64,000 bases of DNA from the NCBI GenBank assembly GCA_030435675.1, contig CM059621.1:8184001-8248000 (forward strand), given 5' to 3'. Below are positions 10,193 to 20,636 of the stretch, piece after piece. Within the stretch, counting starts at the first letter, position 1, and each line of letters begins with the position of its first letter. A program made the position numbers and the translations under genes. The notes under the pieces were generated by a model. The model was not told where the DNA came from. It worked only from the letters and a program-made list of their open reading frames with translations, and made no database searches. The DNA comes from Steinernema hermaphroditum (Eukaryota > Nematoda > Chromadorea > Rhabditida > Steinernematidae).

Positions 10193-10630
10193 TTATTTTC
10201 CGGGAGCGGTGGCATAGGCCGGAGGGGGAGGAGGAAGAGCTCCACATCCAGAAGGAGCGGCGCAAGGAGCCGGAGGAGGAGGAGGTGGGGGAGGAGCTCC
10301 GCATCCGGAGGGAGCGGCACAGGGAGCAGCGAAGGTCGGGAGCTGGAGGGGAGGAAGCTGAGGGAGCTGGAGAGGAGGGAGCTGAGGAAGCTGGAAGGGA
10401 GGAAGAGCCGGGACGCAGGGAGGAGCTCCGCAAGCCGGAGCCGGGGGAGGCGGCGGCGGGGGAGGAGGCTGGCATTGGCACGGTGGCGGAGGAGGAGGAG
10501 GTCTGAAAGTGGGGGTCAGTCGGGTTACGGTAGTTGGCATTGCTTACGGGCATCCACATCCTCCGGCCTGAGGGAAGATGAAGGCCTGGCTGACGCCGAG
10601 GAGAGCGACGAGAACGATGAAGGACTTCAT
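10193..10630 (-). CDS. Secreted Pro/Cys-rich protein, tandem copy 3
   Basis: Exons 10548..10630 and 10193..10502, 45-nt intron, 130 residues. It has the same signal peptide, PPLQLPQL block and CAAPSGCGA modules as copies 1 and 2, with Leu replacing Pro in the last module (GCGALPPPPP). The acceptor is still functional (CTTTCAG then ACCT). Intron sequence matches copy 2 more closely than copy 1, so copies 2 and 3 are the younger pair. Flanking AATAAA and promoter blocks are conserved. Function as a secreted structural protein is inferred from composition and signal peptide. Confidence 0.85.
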
Positions 10631-10748
10631 GGTTGATTCGACTGCAGAGGAATCTGATTTGGGAGGCTCGGCTAGAGGTATTTATCGGAGCCGCCAAGGC
10701 CGATGGGGGGCGGACCGTCGCCTCCGTAGCCGGATATCGCTTTGTTTC
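10631..10748 (-). promoter_or_regulatory. Conserved proximal promoter of Pro/Cys-rich copy 3
   Basis: Third copy of the shared 5' block with the TATA-like element (complement of TATTTATC, 10679-10686). The region 10749-11242 beyond it holds no gene that I can support. Confidence 0.55.
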
Positions 10749-11242
10749 AATCTCTGCGATTGATGACGCGCACGGGTTTTAGGTTTGCGCACATTCCCGA
10801 AAGTGCTGAAAGCGCCATTTCGAAAGTGACTGATGATGCATGGGCCCCACGTCCGGGTTTTTCACCAAGGGAGGCTTCGTATCTTCTCTACTAAGTACGC
10901 AACGTTAATGGGGTATGAGATCAGCGATCCACTAATAATCATGAATTTCATACATTCTTTTGTGGAAGATTCTGGCTGACAGATGTCGTTGATGAGAGGA
11001 AAGGAGAAAAAGAAGAAATGCAGATCGCACCCACGCTCATTTCTTAGAGATAGACGCTCTTTTCTCATCAAGTGATATTAGGAGCAGAAAGATGATTTCC
11101 CCGGACAGCGGTCACTTGAATGTATCTAATGCCACATCCCTTTCCAGCATATCAAAGCGATGTTAGTTCGCATTACTGTGTCCCATTTAGCCGAGTTCCC
11201 ATCTTGTCCACGTCACTCTCCATAATCCCTCTAATTTCTGAA

Positions 11243-11528
11243 ATGTCGTCCCATCTGAACTCTGCCATGGAAGAGCGCGAAGTCGACGAGGTAACGATCC
11301 ACGACGGGAGCTCCAGCGCCGACTCTTTCGAAACGTTCTGTAGGTTCACCACCATCGGCGGCTCTAGATCACCGTTCTCTTTTAGTCACGTTCGTCAGCG
11401 ATCAACTCAAGGAGCTTCCCCCGAAGTTGCAGGCAAAGGCCAAGCGCGAAATCGTTCTTGTAGCCGAGGACACATATGGAAAAATCCTGGCCGACGAGAA
11501 GGCGGCTCGTCAAGAGCATCAGCAGTAG
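11243..11528 (+). CDS. Small acidic protein with a possible BESS-like motif
   Basis: Exons 11243..11339 and 11386..11528 with a 46-nt GTAGGT...TTTTAG intron join in frame to 79 residues. The N-terminus is acidic (MEEREVDEVTIHDG). The C-terminal half reads F..FVSDQLKELPPK followed by KAKREIVLVAE, matching the pattern of a BESS motif (hydrophobic residues, a Leu-Pro pair, then a basic helix). BESS motifs usually follow a MADF DNA-binding domain, but I find no MADF coding upstream. This may be a truncated relic or a stand-alone short protein. An AATAAA lies at 11564-11569. Real exon structure is likely; the family call is tentative. Confidence 0.45.
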
Positions 11529-11569
11529 GAGGAGATGGAATCTGTCACCAAATATACTTAGATAAATAA

Positions 11570-12193
11570 AAGCTTCTTTGTACAGTACTCCACTGAATGG
11601 GGGGGGGGGATCTTCCGAGACTTTGTGTGATGGATAGGTTGCATTTTGAACAAGGATCGTTTGGTGTTCCGATCCTCAACGCGCGTGAAAGTAATGCGAA
11701 GCTCCTTAATCGCGCATTTTTTCGCAGATCGAGCCAAAAAGTCGCCCCGTTTAGATCCAAACATCTCTGTTTATTTCATCTAAACAGATCATTCGACTCA
11801 CGTGTCAGGGGATCAAAATAGATTTCGCCTTTTCGATCCCATTTTGGCGCCTAAAAACAAGGCCGTAAATCACTTTCACTCTCAGTCCGCCTTCAACGGC
11901 CAGCTCGAGTGCCCTCTGCAAACGTGTTTGCGTTGAGACGTCCTTCTGTTTTAAAACAAACTGAAAAACGCACCGTCGATGCGACATCGGAAGATCACTT
12001 TTTTGTTTATCGCGTCCTCCCCATTGTTGATATTTTTGCGCAATCTGGCTCCGTTAAAACGCCGCGAAGCGGCACCTCGAGGCGAGAAGGTCCCAAGAGT
12101 CGCGTTCGTCACAAGAAGTGACCTTCGCCGCCCTAACGCCTCGGTGTAACGCGAAGCGATCGCCGGCTCTCCACTTCGCACCCTTCCTTTCAG
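11570..12193. other. Intergenic, 5' flank of hexosaminidase
   Basis: No gene is seen. A ten-base G tract (about 11600) follows the previous gene. A CTTTCAG directly before the ATG at 12194 could serve as a spliced-leader acceptor. Confidence 0.45.
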
Positions 12194-14046
12194 ATGCGTC
12201 TTCTTCTGTTTTTCGCTTTCTGGGCGATTGCAGGAGCCGCGGATTGGTTCTACGGGCGCCCACGGCCCGACGCCTTCACCCAGGGCGGCGTCTGGCCCCT
12301 CCCGCAGAAGATCGCCTACGGAGAGAACAACAGGACGCTCGATCCGCGCAACTTCGACATCGTCTTCGACGACAACACCGGCTGCGACTATCTCCTGAAC
12401 GCCCGCGAGACCTACAGTAAGCTGATTCACCTCTTTCGTCCTCTACATCTTCACATACATCTTCAGAACGATGGATGTTCCCGTTCAAGACGACTTCGGA
12501 CCACTCGGGAGCCGACGAATTCGTTTTGGAGGTCAAACTCGGGAAGAAATGTCCCCGAGATCGCAAAGTTCCTCCTGGCGACATGAATGAACACTGTAGG
12601 GAGCAAACGAGCCGACGGGAACTGGCAAATCTCTTTTAGATACTTTGTCGGTCAAGGAGACGGGAAAAGCGGTTCTCGAAGCCGAGGAGATTTGGGGAGC
12701 TCTGCGTGGTTTGGAGACTTTCAGTCATCTCATCTGGTTTTGCAATAAGTGTCATAAGGTAGGAACTGAAGCTTTCCTTCAACATGTCCCATTTCAGTAC
12801 CGTATCCGGACGGTGGAGATCGACGACAGGCCGCGATTCCCTATCCGTGGCTACATGATCGACACTTCGCGTCACTTCCTCTCGGTCAACACCATCAAGC
12901 GCCAGATCGTGAGTGGCGCCTTTGTCCCTCATTGTGCACGTCGCTTCAGGATCTGATGGCGCAGAACAAGATGAATCTCCTTCACTGGCATCTCGTCGAC
13001 AGCGAGTCCTTCTCCTACGAGTCGAGGACCTTCCCGGAGCTCTCGGCGAAGGGAGCCTACAGTACCCGGCACGTCTACACGCAGAAGAAGGTCGCCGAGG
13101 TGATCGAACACGCGCGGCTCCGCGGCATCCGTGTGATGCCGGAGTTCGACACGCCCGGCCACATGGGCTCCTGGAAGGGTCAGCCGGGGATCCTCTCCGA
13201 CTGCTTCGACGAGAAGCAGCAGAAGACGGATCTGCCGAACCTCGTCGACCCCTCGAAGCCGGAGAACTTCGAGTTCCTCGAGAAGTTCTTCGCCGAAGTC
13301 ACCGACGTCTTCGGCGACGACTTTCTCCATCTGGGCGGCGACGAGGTCTCCTTCTGGATCGAAGAGTGCTGGAGCCGGAATCCGAAGATCCGTGCGTTCA
13401 TGGAGCACAGCGGGTTCGGGAACAGCACCACGAAGCTCGAGAACTACTACTTCTCCAGGTAGGTGCACGTCGTCTGCCCCGAAAGAATGAACATTTCAGG
13501 CTGGAGGAGGTGGTACAAAAGGTGCGTCCGAAGGAAAAACGCGTCCTCTACTGGCAGGAGGTCTTCGACCAGAACAAGCCTTCGACTAACGCGATCGTCC
13601 ACGTGTGGAAGGGAAACACCTTTACGGAGCAGATGAACGAGATGGCCTCAGTGACGGCCAAAGGCCACCAGGCGATCCTCTCCTCCTGTTGGTACTTGAA
13701 CTACATCCATTACGGGGCGGATTGGAAGGAGGGCGAAGGGAAATATTACTACTGCGATCCCCGTGCATTTAACGGAACGGAGGCGCAGAAGGAGCTCGTC
13801 CTCGGGGGAATCGTCGCCATGTGGGGCGAGTTCGTGGACGCGACGAACATCGAGGCACGCACGTGGCCTCGCGCCTCTGCAGCTGCCGAACGGCTCTGGA
13901 GCGCTCCGGAGCAAACGAAGTCCGCTGACGCCGCCTGGCCAAGACTGCACGAGTTCAGATGCAGAATGGTGGCGCGCGGATTCCGGGCAGAAGCGAGCAA
14001 CGCGCCCGACTTCTGTCCGCAAGAATGGGAGGAACCATATCCATAA
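12194..14046 (+). CDS. hex-1: Beta-N-acetylhexosaminidase, GH20 (lysosomal HEXA/HEXB type)
   Basis: Hydrolyses terminal beta-linked GlcNAc/GalNAc from glycoconjugates in lysosomes. Six exons (12194..12416, 12467..12595, 12640..12758, 12798..12908, 12950..13458, 13500..14046) sum to 1638 nt, 545 residues, typical for the family. A signal peptide (MRLLLFFAFWAIAGA) is followed by the N-terminal GH20b domain, TGKAVLEAEEIWGALRGLET, RGYMIDTSRHFL and the TIM barrel with HWHLVDSESF, MPEFDTPGH and the catalytic HLGGDEV (Asp325-Glu326 by my count). C-terminal RLWS and barrel Trp motifs are present. The fourth intron (12759..12797) is only 39 nt, a multiple of three without stops, so retention would add 13 residues. 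The symbol follows the single nematode orthologue. Confidence 0.95.
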
Positions 14047-14168
14047 TCACCTCGCATGACAACCTCTGTAATTAATAACAGATTACTGTACCACGTAATA
14101 ACTTTTATGGACATGTTTTAAAAATTAGTGAAAACTCTGTACAGAGGAATACCCTTCCACCCTCCTGT

Positions 14169-15495
14169 TTAGTCGCACAACTCTTCAACAGTAAGCTCGT
14201 CCAAATTGGCAGATTCCAGTCTCAGATACTCTTCCATCTTCTTGATAAACCGTTCTTTGATCGGGTTGAACATCATCACGGATGTTGGATGCGCAATATT
14301 CCAGTAATCACAAAACAACGTGAAGATACGGCCTATAACAGCACCATTAGACGGTGATCGCCTTCTTCCAAAACTTACAGTAAATCTGATGAAAATTGTC
14401 CATGGTGAGAGGCCCACGGATATTGTTGTAAAAATGGTTCTTCAATAGCCCTTCATTTAGGAATTGGCGCGTCACGTATGTGATTGTGATACCGGCGATT
14501 GCAAAAGGAAACCCAATCACAGGGTGCAGGGACAAGCTGAGCATGTTCTTGGCGCGGTCCTCATCGTACTGGGCAAGGAAAACCAATTGCTCCAGGCCAA
14601 GAAGCCCCATTCCACGAAAATCGGTCGCAGGGTCGTCGCCCTAAATGTATCCCGTTTCCCTGATCGCTGCAGAAGGAACTTACTTGGAAACCAATCATTT
14701 GCCACTTCTTCGATATTCTCTTGTCCAACTCATCATCGGGCATGAGCAGATCCCACAACCTCATCAGCTTCTTCTCGTGGACTTCACTGTCCGAGCAATA
14801 TTTGATCGATCGCCGTTCCTCAACGTCTTCGCACAGCTTTTTGTAGCCCTTAATTTGTTTCATCGCATCAGCTAACTGGCGCTTCAAATCAGCATTGTAC
14901 TCGTCCAGCTCTCCAGTAGTTGGCTTCATAGTCAGCGGGGGATATTCATCGTTCATTAGTCCTTCAGCTTCCAGAGTTTCGTCACCCAGTTCCCAATCGA
15001 AAGCGCGGATCCGGCTGTCGCTCGAGCAGGTCAGCAGGAACTCGACGCTTGAAGTCTTGGAGGCGAGAAAGCGATGGTTCCGTGACAGCTGCAAGAGTTA
15101 GCGTGCAGCTGATAAACAATATAGAATGAGCGGATATTAAGGGATCACAGGCATGCGAGTCGTAGTCGCAATAAACAAACAGAAACAATAGAAGAGGCGA
15201 CCAGATGCGCTGCCGCAAGCCGATCGGAGAAACAGATAAGCAAGCGCATCAAATGGGGCAACTGTCCGAGAGGATCAGTAACATCGTGTGTGAACGATCG
15301 CAACAGGCCAGCTATGAACCGAAGAAGTAAACCAAAAAATTGTTGACGGCACTATCACATAATGTTCTGCAAACCGGACCGACTTACCACGCGTTCCAGT
15401 GATGACTGCCCAGTGAGTAGCCCCATCAGGTAGTCGTAGATGTACCGCCATACGTGAATCCGGAGGTATTCGACGAACTCATTCAACATATCCAT
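14169..15495 (-). CDS. ELMO domain protein (ELMOD1-3 type), Arf-family GAP
   Basis: Four exons (15388..15495, 14684..15088, 14379..14640, 14169..14332) sum to 939 nt, 312 residues. The ELMO domain starts around LWDLLMPDD. It contains the full ELMOD GAP signature: Trp and GFQ, then PATDFRGMG with the proposed catalytic Arg180, and downstream FHQIYC near the end of the domain. Members stimulate GTP hydrolysis on Arl2/Arf-type GTPases. The N-terminal exon encodes a hydrophobic, aromatic helix (EYLRIHVWRYIYDYLMGLL), as in other ELMODs, possibly a membrane contact. The start at 15495 follows two acceptors, TTTTCAG and TTGTAG, shortly upstream. It lies 159 nt behind OTUD6B on the same strand and is probably the downstream gene of an operon. 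Confidence 0.92.
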
Positions 15496-15654
15496 CGCTT
15501 CGGAAGCGAGGTTACCCTACAACACAAAACTGAAAACATTCACAAACAATCGCAACCGAACGTGAAGATAACGCATAACACGACATCAGTACGGTAGTCA
15601 CACCAGGAGAAAAGGTATTCAAACACAAACATTTTATTCAGTCATAAACAACAT
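15496..15654 (-). promoter_or_regulatory. Operon-type intercistronic region between OTUD6B and ELMOD genes
   Basis: Reading on the minus strand: the OTUD6B stop, AATAAA 17 nt later (complement of 15633-15638), a roughly 100-nt spacer with U-rich runs, then TTTTCAG (15530-15532) and TTGTAG (15517-15519) acceptors, and the ELMOD ATG. This fits an SL2-type intercistronic region. Confidence 0.6.
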
Positions 15655-16738
15655 TTAACAGTCGCTGTCTTCATCTTCTGATTTGCTCAACGGTTCCGTG
15701 GAGTTGTAGTGTTCGCCAAGGCTGTACGCGTGCTGATGATAGGTGACCACAAGTGGATCTGATGTATCGCAGTTTTCTCCAAACGTAGTCAGCCGTCCGT
15801 CGGCGTGAACCACTTCAATCTTTCGCTTTAGCGCTTCGCTAATTGCGCGAAGTTCAGCTTCTCCTCCCCAAACACCGCCATCGCGGCTAGGTAAGCGCAC
15901 CTTCAAGCAGTAGTCCTCGAAGGCTTCGCCGTCTTCTACAACATCGCCGTCAGCAGTCGTCAGGAACGGCAGAAAATCAAGCTTGTTCCCTTCGATGTAT
16001 TCGCTGGCTAAAGTTCGTAATTTTTCTCCGGAACTCTGCAGATCACACATAGAATGGGTATTTTAAGGTTTCAAAACTTACCGACCCAGAGAGCTGATGT
16101 GCCAGCGCGTTGTACAAACAATCGCCATCTGGCACAATGTCGTAGATTTGCATATTTCTATTGGCAAGAATCCGATTAATAGCCTGCTTTTCTCGTGTTC
16201 GCGGGGCAGTAAGGGCGTCGACCAGGGCTTCTTTGTTTAGGGCATCTCTTCGTTTTGATTCTTCAAGCTTTTTCTCCTGCAATTTTGACAAATGAAAGGA
16301 AAACATTTTAGTTTGCCTACTCTGCGTTTTTGAGCTTTTGACAATTTTGGGGCAACTTCAGCGTCCGGGCTGGGAGTGTCGGTTTCTGGGGTATCGGCAG
16401 CAGTGTCAGGATCAGGAGAGGAAGCGTTGTTGGCTTCGGCAGCGGCGAGCTCTTGTGCGTGACGCTCTTTGATTTCAGCTTCGAGGCGAGCGACCTCTTC
16501 GGTCACTTGCTTCTTCTGCTTGCCGTTCCCCTTTGGGACGGCCTTCTTCAAAGCCATGATCTTTCCTGAAATCCATGAACGGTAAATAAGTCAGAGATTC
16601 TACGAAACGCCCACCTTGGAGATCTTTCTTCTCCTTTTTGTGGCGCGCCAATACCTCGTCCAGAGATTCTGGACCTCCGGCGAGAACAGCACCGTCACAG
16701 GGCTCATTAGAACCGTCTTCGCTGCAGGAGAGCGTCAT
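15655..16738 (-). CDS. OTU-domain deubiquitinase, OTUD6B type
   Basis: Cysteine protease that cleaves ubiquitin chains; OTUD6B orthologues act on proteasome assembly and translation factors. Exons 16615..16738, 16321..16565, 16082..16276 and 15655..16035 sum to 945 nt, 314 residues. The N-terminal coiled coil has the characteristic LARHKKEKKDLQ and KKAVPKGNGKQKKQVTEEVA stretches. A low-complexity Asp/Pro/Thr linker follows. The OTU domain has the catalytic DIVPDGDCLYNAL (Asp173, Cys176) and the closing GEHYNS (His297). All catalytic residues are intact. Start at 16738 is the first ATG in frame with the coiled coil. It is divergent from SF3B6 across 535 bp and upstream of ELMOD. Confidence 0.94.
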
Positions 16739-17273
16739 TGTACGTTCTCCCCGGAGCTGACCCAAGGTTGCGGGGCTCTGAAACACGAAGAGGCGATGAG
16801 GTTGGTAAACAAAGGAAAAAACAAGAAGATGACCAGATGACTCTGAATCGGATCGGAAAGGATAGTCGAAGAGCGAGAGAAGTCCTTCGGCGGTCCCGCA
16901 CCGAAGTGACAGAAAGCGACGCGTGTGGTCCAGAGACGTCACTTCAAAAGGATAAACGTGCGTGCGGATTTGGTGATGTTTTGGTTCTTTCGCGGCGTTC
17001 TTCCGAAAGTACACGAAGCCGTGTCGCCAAGGGAACGTGCTCTTCACCAGCATCGCTGAATTTTTCTGTGTTTCGGTGCGTTTGTTTGTCGAATACCGCC
17101 ACACGTTTCTTTGTTTATTATGCTTGTGCTATTTCGAAATCTTGGCAGTTTGTCGATCTCGGTGCTATTTTCTGAAGGTCCACCTAAATATCCGTGTGGT
17201 TGCTGCGTTTATTTCCTATATAACTGAACCTATTATCTTGTTTTAGTTCACCTTCCCAAAAAATCACGTCAAG
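16739..17273. promoter_or_regulatory. Bidirectional promoter region between OTUD6B and SF3B6 genes
   Basis: Head-to-head housekeeping genes are separated by 535 bp without coding signal. On the plus strand a TCTTGTTTTAG acceptor precedes the SF3B6 ATG by 29 bp, so a spliced leader or 5' UTR intron is possible. Confidence 0.5.
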
Positions 17274-17724
17274 ATGGCTATGGCACCGCGCAACCGTTCC
17301 GGCAAATTGCCGCCCGAAGTGAACCGAATCCTCTATGTGAAGAATCTTCCCTATAAAATCACGGCTGAAGAGATGTACGACATCTTTGGAAAGTTTGGTG
17401 CCGTCCATCAGATCAGAATGTAAGTCTCCCTGATGGTCGGCTGGTAACTGTGTATTCCATTTCAGTGGGAACACACCCGAAACCCGCGGAACTGCGTTCG
17501 TTGTTTACGAGGACATCTTTGACGCGAAGAACGCCTGCGAACATCTCAGTGGATTCAACGTCTCCAATCGGTATCTCGTCGTTCTCTACTATCAAGCAAC
17601 GAAGGCATATCGAAAAATGGACACCGAAAAGGCGCGTGACAAACTCGAAGAAATCAAGGAACGATACGGACTTGGAGGTGACCTGGAGCGCGAGAAGATG
17701 AACACGCCGCTGAGACGAAACTGA
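17274..17724 (+). CDS. Splicing factor 3B subunit 6 (SF3B14/p14), RRM protein
   Basis: Component of the U2 snRNP SF3b complex that contacts the pre-mRNA branch region in the nucleus. Two exons (17274..17419, 17466..17724) joined by a 46-nt intron give 134 residues. One RRM spans nearly the whole protein, with RNP2 [10 protein letters not shown] and RNP1 [10 protein letters not shown], and the family-specific stretches [21 protein letters not shown] and [15 protein letters not shown]. The tail [19 protein letters not shown] is slightly longer than in animals generally. Very highly conserved; the identification is not in doubt. Confidence 0.97.
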
Positions 17725-18240
17725 CTTTGGAACGGTCGCTAGACCAATATTTTGATCTTGTGTACAAATATGGTCCATTTCAGTAAAGTTGGTTTCGTGT
17801 TTTCAAAGCGTGTTCGTGCCGGTGGCATTTCGGGGGGGGGGGGGGGTCTGACAGCGTGTGTTCCATCTACGCTGTACTTTGTTGAGCGCCTTCTTCGTTT
17901 GTGGAGAGCCACTGCTGCCGAAAGGAACATGACAACGATGAGAGCGGATCAATTCATACCATAATCAGCGGATATGCTGCGGCGTTGTTGGGTCACTAAA
18001 ATAATTTGAATCTTTGCTATCTAACTTTTCTCATCGACAAATCGGCAACAGAATTGACGCACGGGTCGGTAGGATTCACCTTTTGAATCAGCGGAAATCA
18101 TGAGCAAGCAGTACTTAAGCGGAAATCCGACACTTCAAAGGGACTTCCTGCGTCTACAACCTATAATAGCTGTTCAGGTAGTCTTTCAAGCTGGTATGAA
18201 ACGAAAAAAGTGTATTCGAGGTGAATTCGAAATGCTTCAT
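17725..18240. other. Intergenic between SF3B6 and the DPQYQ-repeat gene (convergent), with a poly-G tract
   Basis: No gene is seen. An uninterrupted run of about 15 G lies near 17833-17847. Both flanking genes end here, so 3' UTRs and polyadenylation sites are expected. Confidence 0.45.
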
Positions 18241-19545
18241 TTACTTCTTCTGGAAAATGTCGGCTGCAATTCCGGCAAGAGTCTGATATTGCGGATCTTT
18301 GGCATCAGCCTTTGCCATCTGCGCTGGTGGCTTAAAGTTCTTCTTTTCCACTTTGGTTTCCTTCCTGAACAATTCGTCGTTGGTCAGTCCAGCCAAGGTC
18401 TAAAAAAGAACATGTACAAGTAAACACTGTAAGCGTAATTGGCAGACCATATATTGGGGATCTTTAGAATCTGCTTTTCCGAAGTTAGTAGGAGCTTTGA
18501 AAACTTTCTTTTCAGCTGGCTGAAATCACATTTCTGATAAAGGAAATGTTGTTAGAAGCTACCTTGCTCTCTTTGGCGAACATTTCTGCATTTTCGAGTC
18601 CGGCGAGAGTCTGGAATGCTATTTTCAGAAAAGTAGCACTGAAGTTCTAGCAAACCTGATATTGAGGATCCTTAGCGTCAGCCTTCCCGATATTCGTTGG
18701 AGGTTTGAATGCCTTCTTTGGCGTACCCTTCGTAGGTCCGAAGATATCATCATTTACAAGACCAGCGAGGGTCTGAAAATTAAGTGGTATAATTGAATAA
18801 GCTTCAACGCTACCTGGTACTGTGGATCTTTGGCAGCCACTTTCGTTCCCTTGGCTTCAGGAGCCTTAATTTCTGGGCCCTTCTCCTTATTCTTACCAAA
18901 TACATCGTTGTTATTCAGGCCTATGAGTGTCTGGTATTGTGGATCTTTCGCGTCAGCTTTGCCTGTCTTCTCTGGTATTTTGAACTCCGGTTGCTCCGGA
19001 GCCTTTGCATCCGGATCTTCTTTGGGATCATCGGGGCCTGGTGCCTTCCGAGACTTTTCGGATTTCTCTGCGCCAACTTTTTTGCCTGGTTCCACCTCAC
19101 CCTTCTCATTTTCCTTTTTTGACTTCGGAGCATTTTCCTTTTTCGACTTCGGAGTGGCCTCACCTTGCGATTCTGGCGGAAGTTTTCGTTCTACATAACA
19201 AATTCTAAGCATCCCTCCGCTACTGTTGGGTGGACCCTAAAATAAATGAGTGCATGTTGGTAAAAGAATACTTACGATGCCGTATCGCATAAGTATCAAA
19301 TTCTTCTCGTTCTCCATGTCCTCAATGTTGAAATTCATGGTGGTTGCAGCGAGTTTCATCGCCGTAGGGTGGAAGGCGCGTTCTGCGAGAGATTGATTGC
19401 CCTCATCAAGCTTCGCCTTGAAGTATCGCAACCTCAAGCCGGTTTTTGTTATTCCAAGCAGAAGGAACCATCCAACAAAGTGGACTAGAAATGAAATCGA
19501 AACGACGATGATGGCGCTAATCGCCAAGAGCAAGCTTGTCTCCAT
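18241..19545 (-). CDS. Membrane-anchored protein with repeated [10 protein letters not shown] modules
   Basis: Six exons (19276..19545, 18814..19236, 18656..18772, 18563..18610, 18448..18519, 18241..18399) sum to 1089 nt, 362 residues. The N-terminus has one long or two short hydrophobic helices ([20 protein letters not shown]). A Lys/Glu-rich spacer follows (repeated PKSKKEN), then about five repeats of the form [17 protein letters not shown](I/V)F with [14 protein letters not shown] between them. Four introns sit in phase 0, three of them directly after the Q (or M) of DPQYQ, so each exon starts with TLAGL and is one repeat. The fifth exon ends ...DPQYM using a weaker GTCTGC donor. I do not recognise a named domain. 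Repeat-wise exon duplication is clear; function is unknown. Confidence 0.75.
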
Positions 19546-19800
19546 TGCTGAGAGACCTCTGTGAAATTGACTCTCAAGGTCTTGTGCTCAACGGGGCGAC
19601 AGACCGACCGCGAGTGACAACCCAACAGAAGTGAGGACACAAGCACTCAGATGCTCGCTTTGTAGCACGCCTAGACACTGCGCGTAGACGAAGGTTCAAC
19701 TGTCTGCTAGACAGCTGGAAACTAATATGCACGAAGGAGGGTTACAATTCATTTATACAAACAGTCGTCGACGCAACAAGAAGCACATCGAAGCACAGAG

Positions 19801-20062
19801 CTACTGGTCCCGATCGCTGAAAAGATTCCCATCAATAGAAGCCGAACAGTGTGCACAGTTACCTTCGTTCTCCCGTGGACATTCTCCGTTGGAGACGGAG
19901 GAATCGCTGCTTCAACGCCATTCCCCTCACCTTCTCCTGCTGATATTCTCGCGCCATTTTCTCTCGAAGCTGCAACGCTTTGTGGTTTGTCTCGTCGATT
20001 CTCTTCAGAATTTCATTGATCGACTTCGTCCGATCGGCCAGAGTGGTGGACTTCGAAGACAT
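19801..20062 (-). CDS. Small coiled-coil protein, unknown function
   Basis: Exons 19863..20062 and 19801..19816 join across a GTAACT...TTTTCAG intron to 71 residues. The sequence is almost wholly helical with heptad-like hydrophobic spacing (TLADRTKSINEILKRIDETN, then KALQLREKMAREYQQEK), and ends ...STGERSDRDQ. An alternative donor after YQQEK (GTGAGG) exists. No family is recognised. The final exon contributes only four codons and a stop, so the 3' end is less certain than the 5' end. Confidence 0.4.
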
Positions 20063-20636
20063 GAGGCTTTGGTCTAAATTGGATTGAAATTGGAATTTGA
20101 TTGGAAATTCAATTGAATCGACAAGCAAGGATAATAGAAGGCTCATGGTACGGAAACTGACTCCAAAATCCAAGCAGCCACGAGTCGTCGGAATCACTGC
20201 GTTCACAACCGAAAGAAAAAACACACGGAATACACAAAGAAAAGCCTCCAACCCGGACAAAGCGTCAGAAAACAATCGGAGAGTTCGAGCCAACGACCCT
20301 AAAAAACTCTCAATTGCTCATCAGGCCTATCGAGTCGAGAGCTTCCAGGGAAAAGCTGCGAAAAAGAACGAAAATGAGCGTTTGAATTGCGTCTCTCTGG
20401 AGCCAAACACAGCTTCTCCGCTCAGATTGTGTTCCCTCGAGATGAGTTCCCTGTTCTCTGCAAAGCTGTTTGTAATATGACGCAACATAAAATGCCATCC
20501 GGAGAGATGTTTCGACTGATAAACGCTTGTTTGGGAGTGGCAATCAGCCGGCCACAGGTGACCAGCGACCGTGCTTGTGACTTCTGATAACGCACCGACC
20601 TCCTCTCGGGCACCTCTTCTCCGGCCAGTGGCAGCG
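20063..20636. other. Intergenic between the coiled-coil gene and the lectin gene (divergent)
   Basis: I see no supported gene. The stretch should contain promoters for both divergent genes, but I can point to no specific element. Confidence 0.4.
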
